The position numbers and the translations under genes are program-made. 19,275 nucleotides of DNA, taken from contig DATFDL010000294.1 in the NCBI GenBank assembly GCA_035252155.1, forward strand, positions 1 to 19,275. The letters run 5' to 3'. The notes beneath the pieces are model-generated. The model was given only the letters and a program-made list of their open reading frames with translations. It did no database searches and was not told where the DNA came from. The stretch is from JAICLL01 sp035252155 (GTDB lineage Bacteria > Planctomycetota > Planctomycetia > Pirellulales > JAICIG01). Below are positions 13,805-19,275 of the stretch, one piece after another (position 1 is the stretch's first letter; the number at the start of each line of letters is the position of its first letter).

Positions 13805-15202
13805 CTACGCCAGAATCTCCCTCACCACGCGGCCATGCACGTCGGTCAGGCGATAGTCGCGGCCGGCGTGGCGATAGGTGAGCCGCGTGTGGTCGAAGCC
13901 CAAGAGGTGCAAAATCGTCGCGTGGAAGTCGTGAACGTGAACGCGGTCGCGCACCACCGTGGCGCCGATCTCGTCGGTTTCGCCATACGCGATGCCGCCC
14001 TTCACGCCACCACCGGCCAGCCACGAAGCGAAGCACGCGCTGTGGTGCCCGCGGCCCTGCTCGCCGTCGATGCCGGGCGTGCGGCCAAACTCGGTGGTCC
14101 AAATCACCAGCGTGTCATCGAGCATGCCCTGCCGCTTCAGGTCTTGCAGCAAGCCGGCAATCGGGCGGTCGATTTTCTTGGCCAGCGGGGCGTGATCGGC
14201 CATGTTGCCGTGCGAATCCCAATTGCCCGACGATCCGCTGTCGACCAGCTCGACGAAGCGCACGCCGCGCTGAGCCAGCCGCCGGGCGACCAGGCACTGC
14301 CAGCCGAAGCTTTCGGTGTCGCCGCGGTTGATGCCGTACAGATCGAGCGTGGCGTCCGATTCTTGCGAGAGATCGAAGGCCTCGGGCGCCTCGGTTTGCA
14401 TGTGAAAGGCCGTCTCGAACGATTGCATTCGCGCGGCCAGGTCCGAAGCGTCGGCCCGCTGGTGCAAATGCCGCCGGTTCAACTCGCCCGCCAAGCCAAG
14501 CTCCAGCTCCTGCAAGCCGGCCGCGCCACGCCGCCGTAGATTGGGAATGGGATCGGCGCCGGGCACCACCCGCGTGCCTTGATGATAGGCCGGCAGAAAA
14601 TCGTTGGCGTAGACTTGCGTGCCCGCATACGACAGGTGCGGCGCCAACACGATGAACGACGGCAGATTCTGATTCACCGTGCCTAGGCCATAGCTGATCC
14701 ATGCTCCCAGGCTGGGCCGCGAAAAGAAAAACGAGCCGGTGTGCATGGCCAGCGTCGCTTGGTAGTGCTCGTTGTCGTCGGACTTCATCGAGCGAATCAG
14801 GCAGATGTCGTCCATCTGGTCGCGAAGATGGGGGAACAGATCGCTGACCAGCGTGCCGCACTTGCCGCCCGGCTTGAAATCCCACTTGGGCCGCAGCAGC
14901 ACTTTCTGCTGGTTCGATAGCCCGCCGCCGATGCCGGTCTTTTTGCCATCGGCCTTGTACAGTTCGGGCTTGTGGTCGAACGTGTCCATGTGCGACACGC
15001 CGCCGGTCGAGAACAGAAAGATCACCCGCTTGGCTTTGCCGGGAAAGTGCGGCGGCTTGGGGGCGAGCGGGCCCTCACCGGAGACCGGCGCCGCGGTGTC
15101 GGCCAAAAGCTCTGATAGCAGGCCGGGAAAAATCAGCGAGCCGCCCAGCAACGAATGAATGACCTGGCGGCGGTTGGTCGAGTGGTGGAAGGCTTGGTTC
15201 AT
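13805..15202 (-). CDS. DUF1501 family protein, Tat-exported (465 aa)
   Basis: This is the second intact DUF1501 protein, of the larger and more common planctomycete subclass. From the ATG at 15202 the N-terminus has a twin-arginine-like T9-N10-R11-R12-Q-V-I followed by a hydrophobic stretch. Landmarks are VIFLFSTGGVSHMDTFDHKPEL near 70, VELVDSGSSGNWDSHGNM, then TTEFGRTPGID and GRGHHSACFASWLAGGGVKGGIAYGETDE, and the ending YRLTDVHGRVVREILA. An ATG at 15244 is in frame but gives a 14-residue extension before the Tat signal and no ribosome-binding site; GGGAG lies ten bases before 15202. It follows the 956-aa PSCyt/DUF1553 gene across a 266-base gap that holds a MITE-like palindrome. Function and substrate are unknown. 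Confidence 0.95.
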   Translation of the reverse strand: MNQAFHHSTNRRQVIHSLLGGSLIFPGLLSELLADTAAPVSGEGPLAPKPPHFPGKAKRVIFLFSTGGVSHMDTFDHKPELYKADGKKTGIGGGLSNQQKVLLRPKWDFKPGGKCGTLVSDLFPHLRDQMDDICLIRSMKSDDNEHYQATLAMHTGSFFFSRPSLGAWISYGLGTVNQNLPSFIVLAPHLSYAGTQVYANDFLPAYHQGTRVVPGADPIPNLRRRGAAGLQELELGLAGELNRRHLHQRADASDLAARMQSFETAFHMQTEAPEAFDLSQESDATLDLYGINRGDTESFGWQCLVARRLAQRGVRFVELVDSGSSGNWDSHGNMADHAPLAKKIDRPIAGLLQDLKRQGMLDDTLVIWTTEFGRTPGIDGEQGRGHHSACFASWLAGGGVKGGIAYGETDEIGATVVRDRVHVHDFHATILHLLGFDHTRLTYRHAGRDYRLTDVHGRVVREILA

Positions 15203-15290
15203 GATGTTTCCGCTCCCGTAGGTCAGCCTTTGCGGGATGACCATGTCATGATGGGCTCACAGTCGATATTGGTCGTAGTTCCGTTCGACA

Positions 15291-15425
15291 TCTGTAGGGA
15301 ACGGACTCCGTGCCGTTCCGAGCGCCGCGGGTTGGCGTCGTCCCGCCCTCCTGCCGTGAACCGCAAGGGCAGGGCGACGTCGCGCCGCACCGCGACGAAA
15401 CGGCACGGAGTCCGTTCCCTACAGA
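15291..15425. mobile_element. MITE-like 135-bp palindromic element with 27-bp terminal inverted repeats
   Basis: Ends 15291-15317 and 15399-15425 are perfect 27-bp inverted repeats starting TCTGTAGGGAACGGACTCC. The inner 81 bases are also partly self-complementary (GTCGTCCCGCCCT against AGGGCAGGGCGACG), so the whole element can fold as a long hairpin. It carries no meaningful ORF and no transposase; no obvious target-site duplication is seen. Outer ends equal those of the repeats at 1-14 and 3388-3425. It occupies the gap between the large PSCyt/DUF1553 gene and its DUF1501 partner. Confidence 0.85.
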
Positions 15426-15468
15426 GCACAGCGTCAAAAACGACCGGCATGCGATCGCCCTCGGCAGG

Positions 15469-18339
15469 TTATTCGATATACACAAACTCATTGAGTAATA
15501 GCAGCGAACGCACGCAGCTTTGCCAGGCCAGTCGCGTGGCCTGATCGTCGGACTGACCGGCGACGGCTGCGCGGGCCTTGCTTAAGTAAGCCTGCACCGC
15601 GGCGCGCTCGGTGTCGTCGGGCGGCCGCGCGAACAGCAACTCGTAGGCTCGTTCCATTCGCCCGGCATTGTCGCTGCGCTCTTTTATCAGCCGACCAGCG
15701 ATTCGCTCGGCCTGCTGGTGGGCAAACTCGTTATTCATCAGATACAGGGCTTGCAGCGGCGTGGTGCTGGTGGTTCGGGCGGGTGTGCTGGCGCTAGTGT
15801 CGGCGCCGTCGAAAATGGCCAGGTACGGATGACGCTGAGTTCGCTGCGTCATCAGGTAGACGCTGCGGCGGCTGGTGTCGTAAACCGCTTTGAAGGGATT
15901 GTGCTGCGTGAAGTTCCACTCGGTGCTGGGCGGAAACGGATGCGGCCCGCCCGGCGACACGTCGAGATTGCCCCCCAAGAACAGCAGCGTGTCGCGCAGC
16001 GCCTCGGCATCGAGCCGGCGATGGCGAAAGCCCGATAAGAAGTCGTTGTTCGGATCGCCGGCAATCGAAACGGGGTCGTGGACCGCCGCCAACCGGTAGA
16101 CGTGCGAAGCCATGATCAACCGGTGCATGGCCTTGACCGACCAGCCCGACGCGATGAACCGGCTGGCCAACCAGTCGAGCAATTCCGGGTGCGTCGGCGG
16201 TTTGCCTTGCTTGCCAAAATCGTTGGGCGTGGGCACCAGTCCCCGGCCAAAGTGATAATGCCAGAGACGATTGACCATCACTCGGGCAGTCAGTGGATTA
16301 TTGGCGTCGGCAATCCAATCGGCCAACTGCAATCGACCGCTGGCCTTGGCGTCGGGCACCACGAATCCGCCCAACGCCGTGGGAAACCTCCGCGGCACTT
16401 CGGGACCCGCCTTGGCCGGGTCGCCTTTGTACTGCACGCGGGCATTTTCGATCTTCGCGGCATCGGCCACGGCATAGGCCAGTTCGAGATTGGGCAGTGT
16501 TTTGGAGTGGTCTGTCGCCGCCTTTCGGGCCGCGTCGACCTCTTTCTGGAGTTTGTCTTTCTCTTCTCCGGAGGCCTTGTCGCGCCGCTGCTCCAGTTCG
16601 CGCACCTGCGCGTCGAGTTGTTGCTGCTTGGCGCGGTGCTCGTCGAACGCTCGTTGGGCCTGGTCGGCTGCGACGAGCGGCACCAGGTCGCGCTGCTTCT
16701 GCTCCAGCTCGATGCCCGGCCACGGGTAGCGCGTGCTATGGAAGATGCCGTACAGACCGTAATAATCTTCGGTGGTGAACGGGTCGAACTTGTGATCGTG
16801 GCAGCGGGCGCAGTTGAGCGTTTGGGCCAGGAAGGCGCGGCCCAGATTGTCGATGGTGTCTTCGATCGTCAGATGCTGCGGATAATCGGAGACGCGCGAG
16901 CCGAACCGCCGCGCGCCCGCCAGGTAGCCGGTGGCGATGATTTGCTGCCGGCGCTCTTCGTCGTTGGCGCTGGGCATCAAGTCGCCGGCCAACTGCTCAC
17001 GCACGAACTGGTCGTAGGGCAAGTCGCGGTTGAAGGCCTCGATCACCCAGTTGCGATAGCGATACAGTTGGGGAACCGGAAAATCGGAATTATCGCCGGC
17101 GGTGTCGGCGTAGCGGACCACGTCGAGCCAATGCCGGCCCCAGCGTTCGCCATAGCGCGGCGAATCGAGCAGCCGTTCGACGACACGGGTAAACGCTTCG
17201 GGCGAATCGTCGGCGACGAATGCCGCGACCTCTTCGGGCGTGGGCGGCAGGCCGATCAGGTCGTACGTCGCCCGGCGGATGAGCGTGCGCTTGTCGGCAT
17301 CGGCCCGCGGCCGCAGCTTGTGCTCCTGGAGCTTCTGGGCGATGAAGCGATCGATGTCGTTATAGGCCCAGCCCGGCTCGGCGATGGCCGGCGGCGAGGG
17401 ATCGCCGAGCGGCTGCAACGACCAGAAGTCGCGGCCCTGCTCCGGATCGCTGGTCTTCTTTTTGGCGTGCGCCACCGCTTGCCGGCGCGGATCGGGCGCG
17501 CCCATTTTGACCCAGGCTTCGAGATCGGCGATTTTCTCGGCCGGCAGCTTTGCCTCGGGCGGCATCTGCAAGTCGGGATTCTTATAACGCACCGCCTGAA
17601 TCAGCAGACTTTGATCGGGATCGCCCGGCACGACGGCCGGACCGCTATATCCGCCGCGCCGCAAGCCCAGCCGCGAGTCGACCAGCAACTCGCCTTGCAC
17701 CTCGTCGGCTTCGGCGGCATGGCATTGGTAGCAATGCTCGACCAGCAACGGACGAACTCGCTTTTCGAAGAAAGTGACGGCTTCGGGGTTCGCCTCGGCC
17801 ACTCCGGCCACGTCGTATTCGCCCCGCCAGATCTCGACCCCCGAAAAGTTGGCGGCCCCGCCCTGGCTGGTGAGCGTCAGCGTGCCGTCGGTGCACTCGG
17901 CGATCCACGGGCCGAGCTTGTCCCAGTGCCCCGTGCCGCCGCTGTTGTAGTTGGCGGCCACGGTGCGTCCATTCAGGGCAATGGTAAACGTCTCAGGATC
18001 GTTGTCTTCCCAGACGTAGAGAAACACCGAATAGGTTCCCGGCGGCAGGTCGACGAGCCGCACCCGGTTGCGGCCACCGCCCCAGCGGCTGGAGCGAATC
18101 ATGATGGCCCGCTGTTCGTCGGTGGGCGGCACCAGCGCCACCTGCTGATTGTCGAACGCCATGTCGTCGCACTTGTAGTGCGGCGAGTCCTTGCCTTCCC
18201 ATTGGCGCCCATCAATGGCCACCGGCGGACCATTGAGATTGATACCGCGCACGAATTCCGCGGCACCGTCTTCGCCCCAAGCGGCGCGGCCCACGGCGAC
18301 GACTAAAATAATCTGGATGGTGCGGAAAATCGACGACAT
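15469..18339 (-). CDS. Secreted malectin-like/PSCyt1/DUF1549/DUF1553 multidomain cytochrome (956 aa)
   Basis: This large exported protein is a typical planctomycete PSD1-type cytochrome. From the ATG at 18339: signal peptide (1-22, ending AAWG), a malectin-like or CBM-type beta-sandwich (about 24-175), PSCyt1 (187-285) with C203-Y-Q-C206-H207 and the axial-ligand-type LQM259PPEAKLP, DUF1549 (328-540) with a second haem motif C510-A-R-C513-H, a charged coiled coil (558-612), and DUF1553 (about 690-940) with NRLWHYHFGRGLV and PPTHPELLDWL. The frame runs back to a GTG at 18477 but without a signal. Two haems imply electron transfer and the N-terminal domain suggests carbohydrate binding; the substrate is unknown. 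It is followed by its DUF1501 partner. Compared with the 581-aa relative it has the extra N-terminal domains. Confidence 0.95.
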   Translation of the reverse strand: MSSIFRTIQIILVVAVGRAAWGEDGAAEFVRGINLNGPPVAIDGRQWEGKDSPHYKCDDMAFDNQQVALVPPTDEQRAIMIRSSRWGGGRNRVRLVDLPPGTYSVFLYVWEDNDPETFTIALNGRTVAANYNSGGTGHWDKLGPWIAECTDGTLTLTSQGGAANFSGVEIWRGEYDVAGVAEANPEAVTFFEKRVRPLLVEHCYQCHAAEADEVQGELLVDSRLGLRRGGYSGPAVVPGDPDQSLLIQAVRYKNPDLQMPPEAKLPAEKIADLEAWVKMGAPDPRRQAVAHAKKKTSDPEQGRDFWSLQPLGDPSPPAIAEPGWAYNDIDRFIAQKLQEHKLRPRADADKRTLIRRATYDLIGLPPTPEEVAAFVADDSPEAFTRVVERLLDSPRYGERWGRHWLDVVRYADTAGDNSDFPVPQLYRYRNWVIEAFNRDLPYDQFVREQLAGDLMPSANDEERRQQIIATGYLAGARRFGSRVSDYPQHLTIEDTIDNLGRAFLAQTLNCARCHDHKFDPFTTEDYYGLYGIFHSTRYPWPGIELEQKQRDLVPLVAADQAQRAFDEHRAKQQQLDAQVRELEQRRDKASGEEKDKLQKEVDAARKAATDHSKTLPNLELAYAVADAAKIENARVQYKGDPAKAGPEVPRRFPTALGGFVVPDAKASGRLQLADWIADANNPLTARVMVNRLWHYHFGRGLVPTPNDFGKQGKPPTHPELLDWLASRFIASGWSVKAMHRLIMASHVYRLAAVHDPVSIAGDPNNDFLSGFRHRRLDAEALRDTLLFLGGNLDVSPGGPHPFPPSTEWNFTQHNPFKAVYDTSRRSVYLMTQRTQRHPYLAIFDGADTSASTPARTTSTTPLQALYLMNNEFAHQQAERIAGRLIKERSDNAGRMERAYELLFARPPDDTERAAVQAYLSKARAAVAGQSDDQATRLAWQSCVRSLLLLNEFVYIE

Positions 18340-18494
18340 TTTCGAACTGCGTCTGCTGCGCAAAGCAGCGGGAAGGCGCGTTTCAGCCACAGGTCTATTC
18401 TGTTCGGCGGCGGAAAATGGGCCATGCCAAAAAGCGTAAATCTTTTTCTGATTTGCGACACATCGATGATGTCTCACTATGGCGATCCCAATGA

Positions 18495-18500
18495 TATAAT
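18495..18500 (+). promoter_or_regulatory. Candidate -10 box upstream of the DUF4058 region
   Basis: GATATAATC contains a perfect TATAAT, 28 bases before the ATG of the short ORF at 18528. The -35 region at the right distance (TCTCAC, 18472-18477) is poor. This is the divergent region between the large cytochrome gene and the DUF4058 gene. Confidence 0.4.
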
Positions 18501-18527
18501 CAATCGACGGTACTTCGGGAGGTTTTC

Positions 18528-18587
18528 ATGAGCAATCTAGGTCAAATCGGCGTCGCGACGAAGAGATCCAATACATCCGAGGAGTGA
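18528..18587 (+). CDS. Short leader-like ORF upstream of DUF4058 (19 aa)
   Basis: An ATG with a strong GGGAGG five bases upstream opens a 19-codon frame beginning MSNLGQIGVATKRS and ending at TGA 18585-18587. Its stop lies six bases before the DUF4058 start, and its final codons (GAGGAG) serve as the ribosome-binding site of that gene. This arrangement suggests a translated leader or translational coupling. There is no known family and no attenuator-like codon run, so it may be non-functional. Confidence 0.4.
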   Translation: MSNLGQIGVATKRSNTSEE

Positions 18588-18593
18588 CCAGAC

Positions 18594-19275
18594 ATGCCGT
18601 TACTCGATCATTTCCATGCTCCTCTTCACCCGCAGCGGCACTGGGAGGCGTTTCACTCGCGTTGGGCCAGCGCGATTGCCGACGCGTTGAACGCGGATCT
18701 CTTGCCGCCGGACTATTTCGCCGAGCCTGAAACACACGCCACTGGCCGAGTAGAAATCGACGTGGCGACCTTTGAAGCGTCCGGCCAGGAGGGGGCCGGG
18801 GGAGGGCTGGCCACGGCGACGCTGCCGACCCGCATCTGGAGCGCTCCTCCAGCGGCGCTCTCGATGCCCTGCGTATTTCCAGGGGCGTTTCGCGTTCGGG
18901 TGTTCCGCAACGAAGGCGGCGCGGTTCTCGTCGGCGCGATCGAGCTCGCCAGTCCGGGCAATAAAGACCGCGCCGAAGAGCGGCGGGCCTTTGCGGCCAA
19001 GTGCGCCAGCTACCTCTATGAAGGCGTGAGTCTCATTGTTATGGACGTCGTTACCAACCGCCACGCGAACCTGCACAACGAGATTGTCGACTTGATGCGG
19101 TGCGACTCAACTTTTCACTTCGGCCGTGAGGAGTCGCTCTATGCCGTTGGGTATCGGCCGATCCGTCGCGATTCGGCCGACGTCGTCGATATGTGGCCGA
19201 CGGAGCTGTTTCTCGGACAACCTCTGCCGACGCTCCCGCTTTATTTGAGAGGCGATGTCTGTGTACCGGTCGAGC
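18594..19275 (+). CDS. DUF4058 family protein, truncated by the window edge (227 residues visible)
   Basis: The product opens MPLLDHFHAPLHPQRHWEAFHSRWASAIADALN, followed by LLPPDYFAEPETHATGRVEIDVATFE (36-61), the classic start of DUF4058 proteins, which are common in cyanobacteria and planctomycetes. A later segment VGAIELASPGNKDRAEERRAF (113-133) contains E117 and K124, resembling the IExLSPxNK strand of restriction-endonuclease-like folds, so a nuclease-type fold is likely but activity is not shown. The ATG at 18594 has GAGGAG nine bases upstream. The frame stays open to the last base and the C-terminus lies beyond the window. It is divergently transcribed from the large cytochrome gene. 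Confidence 0.9.
   Translation, partial: MPLLDHFHAPLHPQRHWEAFHSRWASAIADALNADLLPPDYFAEPETHATGRVEIDVATFEASGQEGAGGGLATATLPTRIWSAPPAALSMPCVFPGAFRVRVFRNEGGAVLVGAIELASPGNKDRAEERRAFAAKCASYLYEGVSLIVMDVVTNRHANLHNEIVDLMRCDSTFHFGREESLYAVGYRPIRRDSADVVDMWPTELFLGQPLPTLPLYLRGDVCVPVE

Noticed and set aside
16078..18306. A 742-codon open frame on the plus strand antisense to the large cytochrome gene
   Set aside because: The minus strand gives a full multidomain PSCyt1/DUF1549/DUF1553 protein; the antisense product has no domain and is the usual by-product of GC-rich codon bias.

Overview
The window looks like a chromosomal segment of a Planctomycetota bacterium, probably from the Pirellulales side of the phylum. 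The phylum call rests on two pairs of secreted DUF1549/DUF1553 (PSCyt/PSD1) and DUF1501 proteins, a PQQ-type propeller with the planctomycete-style WPCWRGP opening, a di-heme cytochrome, a Uma2 nuclease, a DUF4058 gene, high GC and intergenic DNA full of palindromes. The order-level placement is inference. No rRNA, tRNA, CRISPR array, intact transposase or phage gene was seen.

Layout. Minus strand, 70-5817: four secreted-protein genes read right to left, an uncharacterised 333-aa exported protein, a PQQ-like beta-propeller protein, a 581-aa DUF1549/DUF1553 c-type cytochrome and a 433-aa Tat-exported DUF1501 protein. Three gaps in this run each hold a palindromic repeat of a different family. 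Minus strand, 6053-9192: a Uma2 nuclease, a large secreted alpha/beta-hydrolase with a degenerate second half, and a 79-aa protein. Plus strand, 9687-11240: a di-heme cytochrome c peroxidase-like protein, convergent with chorismate synthase (aroC, minus, 11285-12424). Then come a DUF1501 C-terminal remnant (12512-12598), an Rpn-family PD-(D/E)XK nuclease and a membrane-anchored zinc-ribbon protein (plus strand). Minus strand, 13805-18339: a second, larger PSCyt1-DUF1549-DUF1553 protein and its DUF1501 partner, separated by a 135-bp MITE-like palindrome. Plus strand, 18528 to the edge: a 19-residue leader-like ORF and a truncated DUF4058 gene.

How it fits together. Most products carry export signals. 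The two DUF1553/DUF1501 pairs are the characteristic but functionally unresolved planctomycete c-heme plus alkaline-phosphatase-like modules; the propeller, the 333-aa protein and the esterase suggest an extracytoplasmic polymer or redox role (inference). The only clear housekeeping gene is aroC.

The least ordinary features are: (1) a hairpin repeat that supplies the start codon and first signal-peptide residues of the propeller gene; (2) a dispersed palindromic family with TCTGTAGGGAACG ends in three places, including a 135-bp element with perfect 27-bp terminal inverted repeats; (3) a 101-bp composite palindrome filling a gap between two partner genes; (4) the DUF1501 tail remnant; (5) a 26-bp near-perfect palindrome upstream of the di-heme cytochrome.
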